DNA of 64,000 bases from Kribbella jiaozuonensis. GTDB taxonomy: Bacteria; Actinomycetota; Actinomycetes; Propionibacteriales; Kribbellaceae. Below the pieces are notes generated by a model that was given only the letters and a program-made list of their open reading frames with translations, did not search any database and was not told the origin of the DNA. The position numbers were made by a program, and so were the translations under genes. Shown here piece by piece: positions 33,699 to 42,001 of the stretch (positions are counted from its first letter, which is position 1; the number at the start of each line of letters is the position of its first letter). The stretch lies in assembly GCF_005233875.1 (NCBI RefSeq), contig NZ_SZPZ01000003.1:1172489-1236488 (forward strand). Direction: 5' to 3'.

Positions 33699-34307
33699 AT
33701 GAAGGTGGACAACGCAGGCGTACGGCAGCGGCCTCGGGTCGAAGGCGGTCGTGAGGACGAGATCCTCGACGCGACCGTCGCGGTGGTGGCCGACCTCGGC
33801 TACGACCGGCTGACGATGGACGCGGTCGCGACGGCGGCCAAGGCCAGCAAGGCGACGCTGTACCGACGCTGGTCCACCAAGGCCGAGCTGGTCGTGGACG
33901 CGATCAGCCGGGCCAAGGGGTGCCCGATGCCGGAGGAGGTCGACACCGGCAGCCTGCGCGGCGACCTGATCTCGATGGCGTGCGGTGCGGGTGGTTTCAC
34001 CGACGAGCTTCCGATGTCGGTGATCGCCGGTCTGCTGACCGCGCTGCATCGCGACGCCGAGCTGCAGCAGGCTTTCCGTGAGCGCTTCCTGGCGCCGCGG
34101 CAGGCCCTGACCAACAAGGTGTACGAGCGTGCCGTCGAGCGCGGCGAGATCGCACCGGACGTCGACGTCGACCTGCTGTCGGTGACGTTGCCCGCGGTGA
34201 TCATCCACCACGCCTACATCCTCGGCGTCGAGCCGACCGACGAGCTGATCCTCCGAGTGATCGACAACGTGATCCTGCCTGCGGCGCGGGGGTCGCAGGT
34301 GAGCTGA
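33699..34307 (+). CDS. TetR/AcrR-family repressor of the adjacent MFS pump
   Basis: A 202-residue TetR regulator. The N-terminal helix-turn-helix is ILDATVAVVADLGYDRLTMD then AVATAAKASKATLYRRWSTK (about 22-62), followed by a TetR_C-like domain with HHAYILGVEPTDE. ATG 33699 is used; GTG 33705 is an alternative with better spacing (8 nt) from AGGG. It lies 58 nt upstream of an MFS drug exporter gene on the same strand and probably represses it and itself through the 33652-33668 palindrome, releasing on binding an exported compound. Confidence 0.87.
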   Translation: MKVDNAGVRQRPRVEGGREDEILDATVAVVADLGYDRLTMDAVATAAKASKATLYRRWSTKAELVVDAISRAKGCPMPEEVDTGSLRGDLISMACGAGGFTDELPMSVIAGLLTALHRDAELQQAFRERFLAPRQALTNKVYERAVERGEIAPDVDVDLLSVTLPAVIIHHAYILGVEPTDELILRVIDNVILPAARGSQVS

Positions 34308-34365
34308 CCGGTGAGGGGCCGGTCCGCGACGTAGCAAGACAGTCTGCCCAAGAGGGGAAATTCCT

Positions 34366-35928
34366 ATGTCCGAAGAAGTCATCAAGGCCGATCCGCCGGA
34401 AGGCAGGCCGACCGACGCGGTCGGTGGGTCCACCGGCCACGGTCACCGCAATCTCGGTATCGCGCTCGCGCTGATCTGCATGGCGCAGCTGATGGTCGTG
34501 CTGGACGGCACCATCGTCAACATCGCGCTGCCGCACATCAAGGGCGCGCTCGGCTTCAGCGACGCGTCGCTGCCGTGGGTCGTCAACGCGTACGCGCTGG
34601 CCTTCGGTGGTCTGCTGCTGCTCGGCGGCCGGATCGGTGACATCCTCGGTCGCCGCAAGGTCTTCGTGTTCGGTGTCGTCCTGTTCGGCCTGGCGTCGTT
34701 CGTCGGCGGTATCGCGCAGAGCGAGACCGTGCTGCTGATCAGCCGGATCCTGCAGGGTCTCGCGGCCGCGGCGGCCTCGCCGAACGCGCTCGCACTGATC
34801 ACCACGACGTTCCCGGCCGGCAAGGAGCGCAACCGGGCAATGGGCGTGTACGCCGCGATGTCCGGGGCCGGCGCTGCCGTCGGTCTGATCCTGGGTGGCG
34901 CGCTGACCGAGGCGTCCTGGCGCTGGACGTTCTTCATCAACACGCCGATCGGCCTGCTGGTCGCCGTACTGGCCTTCCGGTTCCTGGGTGAGTCCGAGCG
35001 GCAGACCGGCAAGTTCGACCTGCCCGGTGCGATCACCGGCACGCTGGGTCTGACCTCGCTGGTCTACGGCCTGACGCACGCCGCGACCAACGGGTGGGGT
35101 GACGCGCTGACGCTGACGTACATCTTCGGCGGCCTGGCGCTGATCGGGATCTTCCTCGTGATCGAGTCCCGGTCGAAGCACGCGCTGATGCCGTTCCGGA
35201 TCCTCGCGAACCGGACCCGTGGGGTCAGCTTCTTCGTGATGCTGATCGTCGGTGCGGCGATGTTCTCGATGTTCTACTTCCTGGGCATCTTCGTGCAGAG
35301 CATCATGGGCTACAGCGCGCTGAAGACCGGTATCTCGTTCCTGCCGTTCAGTGTCGGCATCGTGCTCGCGGCCCAGGTCGCGTCGACGCTGGTGGCACGG
35401 ATCGACCCGCGGTGGATCGCGGGTACCGGTGGCGTGTTCGTGGCGGCCGGCATGTTCGGGTTCAGCCGGCTCCAGGTCGACTCGACGTACTGGACGCACC
35501 TGCTGCCGTACATCCTGGTGCTCTCGTTCGGTATGGGCCTGATCTTCGTACCGCTCACGCTGACCGCGGTCAGCGGGGTCGCCGCGGAGGACTCGGGGGT
35601 CGGATCGGCGGTGCTGAACACGGTCCAGCAGATCGGTGGTGCGGTCGGCCTGGCGCTGCTGGGCACGATCTCCACCAGCGCGATCAAGGACAAGTTCGCC
35701 GAGCTGGCCCCGGGCCTGCAGAAGGCGGCCGAGTCCGGGCAGTCGCCGGCCCAGATCAAGCAGTTGCAGGGGCAGTTCACTGCACTTGCTACGACGCACG
35801 GGTTCACCCGCGCGTTCGTGTGGTCCGCGTTCCTTGCGCTGGGCGCCGCGTTGATCACGCTGGTCGGCCTGTCGATCAAGCACAAGGATCTGGCCAACGA
35901 CGGCCAGAGCCCGGTCCACATGGGCTGA
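34366..35928 (+). CDS. MFS drug exporter, DHA2 (EmrB/QacA) family
   Basis: A 520-residue inner-membrane transporter with about 14 predicted helices. The DHA2 signature LDGTIVNIALPHI is in helix 1, GGRIGDILGRRKVF is motif A, and the antiporter motif C appears as YAAMSGAGAAVGLILGGAL. It should export cationic or amphipathic compounds by proton antiport. The SD GAGGGG lies about 10 nt before ATG 34366. It follows its TetR regulator and ends at an intrinsic terminator. Confidence 0.92.
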   Translation: MSEEVIKADPPEGRPTDAVGGSTGHGHRNLGIALALICMAQLMVVLDGTIVNIALPHIKGALGFSDASLPWVVNAYALAFGGLLLLGGRIGDILGRRKVFVFGVVLFGLASFVGGIAQSETVLLISRILQGLAAAAASPNALALITTTFPAGKERNRAMGVYAAMSGAGAAVGLILGGALTEASWRWTFFINTPIGLLVAVLAFRFLGESERQTGKFDLPGAITGTLGLTSLVYGLTHAATNGWGDALTLTYIFGGLALIGIFLVIESRSKHALMPFRILANRTRGVSFFVMLIVGAAMFSMFYFLGIFVQSIMGYSALKTGISFLPFSVGIVLAAQVASTLVARIDPRWIAGTGGVFVAAGMFGFSRLQVDSTYWTHLLPYILVLSFGMGLIFVPLTLTAVSGVAAEDSGVGSAVLNTVQQIGGAVGLALLGTISTSAIKDKFAELAPGLQKAAESGQSPAQIKQLQGQFTALATTHGFTRAFVWSAFLALGAALITLVGLSIKHKDLANDGQSPVHMG

Positions 35929-35942
35929 GTGCTGTTGATGCT

Positions 35943-35983
35943 CGAAGGGCCTGCTTCCCGGGAGGGGGGAAGCAGGCCCTTCG
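35943..35983. terminator. Intrinsic terminator, bidirectional
   Basis: A perfect 17-bp stem (35943-35959 with 35967-35983) and a 7-nt purine loop, followed by TCTTGTTCT on the plus strand. It lies between the convergent MFS and GNAT genes and is the clearest terminator in the window. Confidence 0.92.
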
Positions 35984-35990
35984 TCTTGTT

Positions 35991-36467
35991 CTACAGGTGT
36001 TTCAGCATCACGAGTTCGCGGGTGACGCCGTCGGCCATCAGGTCGCCGGGCTCGTCGGTGTCGACGTACCCGTGGCGGAGGTAGAGGTTGTGCGCGGGAT
36101 CGTTGCCGGGGACAACGGACAGCTTGAGGACGGTGGCGCCGATGCCGCGGGCCCAGTCCTCGACGGCGGTCATCAGCGCGTTGCCGACGCCTTTGCCGCG
36201 ACCGGCGGGGGCGACCCACATCGATACCAGCTCGGCATGGTCATCGTCGGGGAATCCGCCGGCCATGCCCGCCGGCGTACCGTCGATCGTGGCGATCACC
36301 TGGTAGGCGCCGGGCGCGCTGAGGCGCTCGCGCCAGCGTTCCTCGGGGGCGTCCACCCAGTCCGCGAGTTGCGAACCGAAGGCGGACGGCGCCTCCTCGA
36401 GCGCGGCGAGCCGGAGCTCGCTCCAGGACTTCCAGTCGTCCGGGCCGATGGCCTGTATGTCGATCAC
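35991..36467 (-). CDS. GNAT-family N-acetyltransferase
   Basis: A 158-residue single-domain acetyltransferase. ELVSMWVAPAGRGKGVGNAL supplies the acetyl-CoA pyrophosphate loop (RGKGVG), and LSVVPGNDPAHNLYLRHGY is the usual C-terminal strand-helix with the catalytic-site Tyr. The substrate is unknown. Start taken at GTG 36467 (VIDIQAIGPDDW); no strong ribosome-binding site is visible, so the start is moderately certain. It is separated by 37 nt from the upstream M48 protease gene on the same strand. Confidence 0.82.
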   Translation of the reverse strand: MIDIQAIGPDDWKSWSELRLAALEEAPSAFGSQLADWVDAPEERWRERLSAPGAYQVIATIDGTPAGMAGGFPDDDHAELVSMWVAPAGRGKGVGNALMTAVEDWARGIGATVLKLSVVPGNDPAHNLYLRHGYVDTDEPGDLMADGVTRELVMLKHL

Positions 36468-36504
36468 GCGGACAGGATCGCAGTCGGCCCGGAGCGGAGA
36501 CCAG

Positions 36505-37524
36505 TCAGTTTCGGGGTGGGAACCGCGAGGAGACCCAGTCGCGGACGCCGCCGAGGCCGTCGCCGAGGTCGCGGAGCAGCTTGGCCAGCGGGTCCTGCGA
36601 GCGGTTGAACGCGTCGGTGTACGACTTCGCGGCGTTCTTCGCCTCCTGCGAGATCGACGCGTTCGCATCGTCCTGGCGCTTCGGGTAGTCGCCGGAGACG
36701 ATCGTCGTGTACTCGCCCTCGTCGACCCAGCGGCGCAGTTCGTGCGCGCGGATCACGGCCATCGGGTGCGACTGCGCCTCGAGCAGCAGCAGTTTCAGCA
36801 CGCTGTCGCGCAGGTCGCCGGCACTCTCGTACTCCGTACCCTGCGCAAGGAACGTCGTCGTGTCGAGCTCACCGAGCTGGCCGCCGCTGGCGAGCTTCAT
36901 CTGGACGCGCAGCGCGACCGCCGGGTCCTGGGCCGCGAGCAGACCGGCGCGGTCACCCGACAGCTCGGCCTTGCGGGACCACTCGTGCAGGGCGGCGACG
37001 ATCGCGCGGAGGCCGAGAGCGCCGATCGGCATCCAGTTCAATGCGCCGGTGAGACGCATCAGCCAGAGCAGGAGCGACTGGTACAGAGCGTGGCCGCTCT
37101 GCGCGTGCCCGAGCTCGTGACCGAGGACGAACCGCAGCTCCTCCTCGTCCATGCCTTGGATCAGCGCGCTGTTCACGACGATGAACGGCTTGTCCATGCC
37201 GATCGTCATCGCGTTCCAGATCGGGCTGTTGGTGACGTACAGCTCGGGGAGCTGGCGGACGTCCAGGGTGGCGGCGGCCTCGGTGTAGAGCCGGTGCACG
37301 GTCGGGAACTGCCGCTCGTCCACCCGGATCGCCCCGCCGAGGAACTGCAGCCGGAACGCGCGCTCGTTGATCATCCCCGACATCTTGCGCAGCAAGTAGT
37401 CGAAGCCCTTCAACTGCCGCAGGGCCACCAGCGCACCGCGGTCCGCCGGGTGCTCCCACGCCCGCGAACTGATATCGGTCAACGTCACCCGCTGCCGCGT
37501 CGGCCGATCGCCGTTCTCGCTCAT
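36505..37524 (-). CDS. M48-family zinc metalloprotease
   Basis: A 339-residue protease of the M48 (HtpX/Ste24-like) family. The zinc site is FVLGHELGHAQSGH (HELGH at 136-140), with the third ligand Glu probably in the later SRKAELSGDRAGL block. VTNSPIWNAMTIG and FIVVNSALIQGMDEEELRF precede it as in the family. There is one hydrophobic segment after the zinc site (LWLMRLTGALNWMPIGALGL) rather than the four helices of true HtpX. ATG 37524 is preceded by GGGGGAG. Confidence 0.88.
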   Translation of the reverse strand: MSENGDRPTRQRVTLTDISSRAWEHPADRGALVALRQLKGFDYLLRKMSGMINERAFRLQFLGGAIRVDERQFPTVHRLYTEAAATLDVRQLPELYVTNSPIWNAMTIGMDKPFIVVNSALIQGMDEEELRFVLGHELGHAQSGHALYQSLLLWLMRLTGALNWMPIGALGLRAIVAALHEWSRKAELSGDRAGLLAAQDPAVALRVQMKLASGGQLGELDTTTFLAQGTEYESAGDLRDSVLKLLLLEAQSHPMAVIRAHELRRWVDEGEYTTIVSGDYPKRQDDANASISQEAKNAAKSYTDAFNRSQDPLAKLLRDLGDGLGGVRDWVSSRFPPRN

Positions 37525-37561
37525 CGCTCCCCCTGCTTCCCGGTCGTCATGGACCCCCAAC

Positions 37562-37873
37562 TTAGCTCGCCCGTGGGTCTGATCGAGGTTTGAGCGCCAG
37601 GGCCAGCAGCAGGGTCGGGAGCCAGCCGAGGGGTACCGACCACCAGCCGAGGCCCTGGCCCGCTGCGAGCGCGGTCGTGGCGAGGCAGATCGCCGTACCT
37701 GTCAGCCAATATGTGAAGGCTGCCCAGCCGGGGTGATCCTTGGCCCGGCGGTGGCCGACCCAGGCGAAGGTGAGGGTTGCGGGGAGGGCGAGGGCGGTGG
37801 CGCCGAGCGTGAGTACCGCGAGGATCAGCGCGACGTCGCCGGGGGAGAACTCGACCGCTCCGAGGGGGATCAT
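37562..37873 (-). CDS. Small three-helix membrane protein, unknown
   Basis: A 103-residue hydrophobic protein I do not recognise. Helices lie at about 11-37, 51-72 and 76-95, with a short basic loop (GHRRAKDHPG) between the first two. ATG 37873 has AGGA 8 nt upstream. It lies 37 nt upstream of the M48 gene on the same strand, so the pair may be cotranscribed. It is divergent from the cds1-like gene. Confidence 0.65.
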   Translation of the reverse strand: MIPLGAVEFSPGDVALILAVLTLGATALALPATLTFAWVGHRRAKDHPGWAAFTYWLTGTAICLATTALAAGQGLGWWSVPLGWLPTLLLALALKPRSDPRAS

Positions 37874-37942
37874 GTGCTTGATCCTGTCGCGTTCGGGCGC
37901 CGGTCACCGAGCGTAGGAATACTCAAATCGCTCCGTAGGTCC

Positions 37943-37948
37943 TAGCCT
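37943..37948 (+). promoter_or_regulatory. Possible leaderless -10 of the cds1-like gene
   Basis: TAGCCT ends 7 nt before the ATG at 37956, and no Shine-Dalgarno is present. No clear -35 is seen. Confidence 0.35.
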
Positions 37949-37955
37949 GGCCCGC

Positions 37956-39074
37956 ATGAGTGAGGCTGACAGGGTGTGCCGCGAGGTCGACCGGCGGGAC
38001 GACAAGGCACGCGCCTGGGTGTCCGAGGCGATCCGGATCGTGGACGCCGACGCGAACCGCAGCGCGGACACCCATCTGCACGTGTTCCCGATGCCGGAAG
38101 GTACCGGCGTAGACCTGTACCTCAAGGACGAGTCCGTACATCCCACCGGCTCGCTCAAGCACCGGCTCGCCCGGTCCCTGTTCCTGTACGCCCTCTGCAA
38201 CGGCTGGATCCACGAAGGCACCACGGTCATCGAGGCGTCCAGCGGGTCCACGGCCGTCAGCGAGGCGTACTTCGCGCGGCTGCTCGGGCTCCCGTTCGTC
38301 GCGGTGATGCCGCGCTCGACCAGCCCCGAGAAGGTCGAGCTGATCGAGTTCTACGGCGGCCGCTGCCACTTCGTCGAACGCTCCGGCCAGATCTACGGCG
38401 AGGCCAAGCGCCTGGCCGAGGAGACCGGCGGGCACTATATGGACCAGTTCACGTACGCCGAGCGTGCGACCGACTGGCGCGGCAACAACAACATCGCCGA
38501 GTCGATCTTCGGGCAGCTGTCCCTCGAACAACACCCGATCCCGACCTGGGTCGTGGTCGGCGCCGGGACCGGCGGTACTTCGGCGACCATCGGGCGGTAC
38601 GTGCGCTACCAGCGGTACGACACGTCGGTAGCGGTGGTCGACCCGGAGAACTCCGCGTTCTTCCCCGCCTTCGAAGCCGGCGACCACGAGTTCTCCACCG
38701 GCCGCCCTTCGCGCATCGAAGGCATCGGCCGACCGCGGGTCGAACCGTCATTCGTGCTGGGCGTCGTCGACCGGATGATCTCGGTGCCTGATGCGGCCTC
38801 GATTGCTGCGATGCGGTTCTGCTCGCGGGTCACTGGTCGACTCGTTGGCGGGTCGACTGGGACGAACCTGTGGGGATCGCTGCGGTTGGCCGCCGAAATG
38901 CGTCGTACGGGGGCGCGCGGCAGCATCGTGACACTCCTGTGCGACAGCGGCGAACGCTACGGCAACACGTACTACGACGACGCCTGGCTGCGCACCAGCG
39001 GAATCGACATCACGCCATACACCACCACCCTGGAAACCTTCGCCCGAACCGGCAACTGGACCGAACCGGAGTAG
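37956..39074 (+). CDS. cds1: PLP-dependent L-cysteine desulfhydrase (Cds1-like)
   Basis: A 372-residue fold-type II PLP enzyme. PTGSLKHRLARSLF holds the PLP Lys 68, EASSGSTAVSEAYFARLLG the substrate loop, and VVGAGTGGTSATIGRY the phosphate-binding glycines. The sequence and length fit the actinobacterial Cds1 branch (Rv3684 type), which degrades L-cysteine to H2S, pyruvate and ammonia, rather than CysK or CBS; a cysteine-synthase activity cannot be ruled out. The start ATG 37956 lacks an SD and has a -10-like TAGCCT 7 nt upstream. A hairpin overlaps the stop, and the repeat island begins immediately after. Confidence 0.82.
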   Translation: MSEADRVCREVDRRDDKARAWVSEAIRIVDADANRSADTHLHVFPMPEGTGVDLYLKDESVHPTGSLKHRLARSLFLYALCNGWIHEGTTVIEASSGSTAVSEAYFARLLGLPFVAVMPRSTSPEKVELIEFYGGRCHFVERSGQIYGEAKRLAEETGGHYMDQFTYAERATDWRGNNNIAESIFGQLSLEQHPIPTWVVVGAGTGGTSATIGRYVRYQRYDTSVAVVDPENSAFFPAFEAGDHEFSTGRPSRIEGIGRPRVEPSFVLGVVDRMISVPDAASIAAMRFCSRVTGRLVGGSTGTNLWGSLRLAAEMRRTGARGSIVTLLCDSGERYGNTYYDDAWLRTSGIDITPYTTTLETFARTGNWTEPE

Positions 39075-39088
39075 CCCCCGCGGGCTAC
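39071..39088 (+). terminator. Small hairpin over the cds1 stop
   Basis: GTAGCCC (39071-39077) pairs with GGGCTAC (39082-39088) around a CCGC tetraloop. The 5' arm contains the TAG stop. It also forms the outer edge of the repeat island. Confidence 0.55.
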
Positions 39089-39873
39089 GCAGGCGCTTCC
39101 TTCGTCGCTCCGCTCCTCAGCACACCTGCTCCGCGCGCCCCCACCCACCCCCGGCTCAGCGCCGTGCATCCCTTTCCGGCTATCGCCGGACGTTGCCGGC
39201 TGCCGCCGGCGAGTGGCGGCTGCCGCCGCGGTGCGCTCGCTCCGCTCGCGGTGAGTGCCGCGCGGGCCGCCTGCTCGCTGGTGCGACTGCGGCGAGCTGT
39301 AACCGCCCAGGCGTGCTCCCATCCGCCCGGCTTATCGCCGGACCTGCCGGCTGTCCCCGGTGGGTGGCGGCTGCCGCCTGCTCGCTGGTTCGACTGCGGC
39401 GAGTGGTGACCGTGGTTGGCCCCGCATGCTCCGCAGACGGTCGCCGTCCTCGCCGCGCACCTCGAACGCGTCTGCTACGCGCGCTCGCGGCCGCGCCGGC
39501 GGGCCGGAGGCGCTGTCGGCACAGTCCGGTCGGCCGCGGGCGTCGGCGAGGCAGTCGCAGCGAGCTGGCGCGCTCGACGCCGTCGTGGCCGGTCGGACAG
39601 CAGTTGGTGGATACCAGCCGCAAAGCAGGGGCGAGTGAGCGTGCGTAGCAGACGCGCTGAGGAGGGGAGCGACGAAGGAAGCGGCTGCGGGGGTGCGCGT
39701 GGTTGGGCGTAGTCGCCGCGAGCGGCAGCTCGCCACTCGCAGGCGGCAGCCTGCAGATCCCGGCGATAGCCGGAAGAGAGATACCGGCGATAAGCCGGGG
39801 GGCGGGTGGGAGCGGGCGAAGCAGGTGCGCTGAGGAGCGGAGCGACGAAGGGAGCGGCTGCGTAGCACGCGTG
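39075..39873. repeat. Gene-free repeat island bounded by about 80-bp inverted repeats
   Basis: The gap from the cds1 stop to menA (39075-39922) has no credible gene. Its left edge (39075-39155) is an inverted copy of its right edge (about 39795-39873), roughly 85% identical by eye. A 27-nt core is found three times: 39095-39121 (minus sense), 39656-39682 and 39829-39855 (plus sense), each pair matching at 25-26 of 27. Inside are hairpins CCGGCTATCGCCGG (39176-39189) and CCGGCTTATCGCCGG (39327-39341), and their inverted counterparts at 39760-39773 and 39784-39798. A direct repeat of about 35 bp occurs at 39270-39305 and 39378-39412. Long open frames here are GC-driven and read the same peptide from each repeat copy. 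It could be a non-autonomous mobile element or an intergenic repeat family. Confidence 0.75.
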
Positions 39874-39922
39874 GGCTGGTCGCAGTCAGCCGTCAGCACA
39901 GTTCGTGCGGTGGGATGGAGTC

Positions 39923-40795
39923 TTATCCGCCGAGTGCGAGGCCGACGGCTAGGCCCACGGCGTACAGGAGTTCGGTTTGGCCGGTGCCCTTGAGGACTGG
40001 GATGAGGGCGGGGCCGACCGCGTCGCTCAGGACGACCCGGATCGACTTGATTGCGAGGGGTGCGGCGATGAAGGCGAGGAGGGTCCAGGGGGTGGCGATG
40101 ACGGAGACGGCGGCTAGGACGAAGGCCAGAATTACGAGGGCGGCGTACAACTGGCGGGAGCGCGGTGCGCCGAGAACCACGGCGAGGGTGCGTTTGCCGG
40201 TGACGGAGTCGGTGGGGATGTCGCGCAGGTTGTTGGCTACCAGGAGGGCGCACGCGATCGAGCCGACCGAGACGGCGCCTGCAACCGCGGGCCAGGTGAT
40301 GGTTTCGGCTTGGGCGTACGTCGTACCGAGGACGGCGACCAGGCCGAAGAAGAGGAAGACGCTGACCTCGCCGAGCGCGCGGTAGCCGTACGGGCGTTTG
40401 CCGCCGGTGTAGAACCACGCGCCGAGGAGAGAGGCGGCGCCGGCGACCAGGAGCCACCAGGTGGTGGTCGCGGCGAGGACGATGCCTAGCGCGGCGCCGA
40501 TGCCGAAGCAGGTGAAGGCGGCGGTTTTGACCTGGCCGGGAGAGGCGACCTTGGAGCCGACCAGCCGCAGCGGGCCGACGCGGTTCTCGTCGGTGCCGCG
40601 GATGCCGTCGCTGTAGTCGTTGGCGTAGTTGACACCGATCTGCAGTGCCAGCGCGACGCCGAGGGCCAGCAGCGCCTTCCACCAGACGAAGCCGTCCACG
40701 TACGCGGCCGCGCCGGTTCCGACGAGGACAGGGGAGATCGCGGCGGGCAAGGTGCGGGGGCGGGCGCCTTCGATCCACTGGGCAGGGGTGGCCAT
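39923..40795 (-). CDS. menA: 1,4-dihydroxy-2-naphthoate polyprenyltransferase MenA
   Basis: A 290-residue polytopic UbiA-family enzyme that attaches the polyprenyl tail to dihydroxynaphthoate, giving demethylmenaquinol. WIEGARPRTLPAAISPVLVG is the typical MenA N-terminus, LQIGVNYANDYSDGIRGTD holds the metal-binding NDxxD-type motif, and LLVANNLRDIPTDSVTGKRT is the second Asp-rich loop. About eight helices. ATG 40795 or ATG 40801 could be the start (two codons apart); neither has an SD. It is transcribed away from menE, whose start is about 100 bp away. Confidence 0.93.
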   Translation of the reverse strand: MATPAQWIEGARPRTLPAAISPVLVGTGAAAYVDGFVWWKALLALGVALALQIGVNYANDYSDGIRGTDENRVGPLRLVGSKVASPGQVKTAAFTCFGIGAALGIVLAATTTWWLLVAGAASLLGAWFYTGGKRPYGYRALGEVSVFLFFGLVAVLGTTYAQAETITWPAVAGAVSVGSIACALLVANNLRDIPTDSVTGKRTLAVVLGAPRSRQLYAALVILAFVLAAVSVIATPWTLLAFIAAPLAIKSIRVVLSDAVGPALIPVLKGTGQTELLYAVGLAVGLALGG

Positions 40796-40903
40796 GACCA
40801 TCGATTCTGTCAGCCGCGAGTCCGAACGCGGGAAGCGGGCCGGTCGGCGGATGGCCGAGCCGTGAGCGGACGTCCGGGCGGAGGGCCGTACGCTCGGGTT
40901 GTT

Positions 40904-42001
40904 ATGGCTAGGTTGCGGCTGGTTCCGGGGACGCCGGATGAGGTGTTGGCGGCGCTTGCCGGTGTGCTGGACGGCAGCGGTACGCCGTTCGCGCCGCTGC
41001 CGGACGATGCGGCCGGGGCGGCCCGGGTCGAGCAGGCTGCGGCGCCGGAGCGGCCGCTGGAGGACGGATGCGCTGTGGTGCTGACCACATCGGGTTCCTC
41101 CGGTGAGCCGAAGGGAGTGCTGCTGTCCCGGGAAGCGCTGATCGCGTCCGCGCACGCGACCCACGACCGCCTCGGCGGGCCGGGGCAGTGGTTGCTGCCG
41201 ATGAAGCCGTACTTCGTGGGCGGGTTGCAGATCCTCACGCGATCGCTGGTCGCGGGTACGACGCCGGTGATGCTCGGCGAGAGCTTCACCGAGAGCGCTG
41301 CCGCGATGACGGGCACGCGCCGGTACACGGCGATGGTGCCGACGCAGTTGGCGCGGTACCTGGAGACGGATGCGGATGCGCTGCGGTCGTTCGACGCGAT
41401 CATCATCGGCGGGGCGTCGACCCCGGAGCCGTTGAAGCTGAAGGCGGCGGAGGCGGGCGTCACGGCGATTCCGGCGTACGGGATGACCGAGACCGGGAGC
41501 GGTTGTGTGTACGCCGGGGTGCCGCTGGACGGGACGTCGATCTCGCTCGATGACGATCAGCGGATCCTGATCAAGGGGAGCACGCTGTTCTCCGGGTACC
41601 GGTTGCGGCCGGAGTTGACGGCTGAGGTGCTGAAGGACGGGTGGTTCCGGACGCAGGACCGCGGTGAGCTGGTGGATGGGCGACTGCGAATCGTTGGCCG
41701 GGTCGATGATGTGGTGATCTCCGGTGGAGTGAACGTCACGCTGACCACGGTGCAGGCACGCCTGCTCGAACATCCGTCGGTGAAGGACGCTGTTGTCCTG
41801 GGAGTTCCGGATGCGGAGTGGGGGACGCGCGTGGTCGCCTTCGTAGTTGGTTCGGGCGCCCGGCGCGAAGAGCTGCGGGACTGGGTGAGTGAAACGTTGC
41901 CTCGGGCATGGGCTCCGCAGGACGTGATCGGGCTGGACGCGTTGCCGATGCTTGCCTCGGGCAAGGTTGATCGGCAGGGGTTGCTGGAGGGCGTGCGGTG
42001 A
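40904..42001 (+). CDS. menE: o-Succinylbenzoate-CoA ligase MenE
   Basis: A 365-residue adenylating enzyme that activates o-succinylbenzoate with CoA. LTTSGSSGEPKGVLLS is the P-loop, PAYGMTETGSG the A5 motif, DGWFRTQDRGEL the A7 region and LPMLASGKVDRQGL the C-terminal catalytic Lys. It is shorter than standard acyl-CoA ligases at the N-terminus, as is usual for actinobacterial MenE. ATG 40904 (MARLRLVPGT) is preferred to GTG 40862. Its TGA overlaps the menC GTG (GTGA), so menE-menC-menD is a translationally coupled operon. Confidence 0.92.
   Translation: MARLRLVPGTPDEVLAALAGVLDGSGTPFAPLPDDAAGAARVEQAAAPERPLEDGCAVVLTTSGSSGEPKGVLLSREALIASAHATHDRLGGPGQWLLPMKPYFVGGLQILTRSLVAGTTPVMLGESFTESAAAMTGTRRYTAMVPTQLARYLETDADALRSFDAIIIGGASTPEPLKLKAAEAGVTAIPAYGMTETGSGCVYAGVPLDGTSISLDDDQRILIKGSTLFSGYRLRPELTAEVLKDGWFRTQDRGELVDGRLRIVGRVDDVVISGGVNVTLTTVQARLLEHPSVKDAVVLGVPDAEWGTRVVAFVVGSGARREELRDWVSETLPRAWAPQDVIGLDALPMLASGKVDRQGLLEGVR

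Noticed and set aside
39075..39873. Insertion sequence with its own transposase
   Set aside because: No frame in the island resembles a transposase, so at most it is a non-autonomous element.
39180..40778. Very long open frames across the repeat island and into menA
   Set aside because: They are GC-driven, rich in Arg/Pro/Ser, read opposite or out of frame with menA, and repeat the same peptide from each repeat copy.
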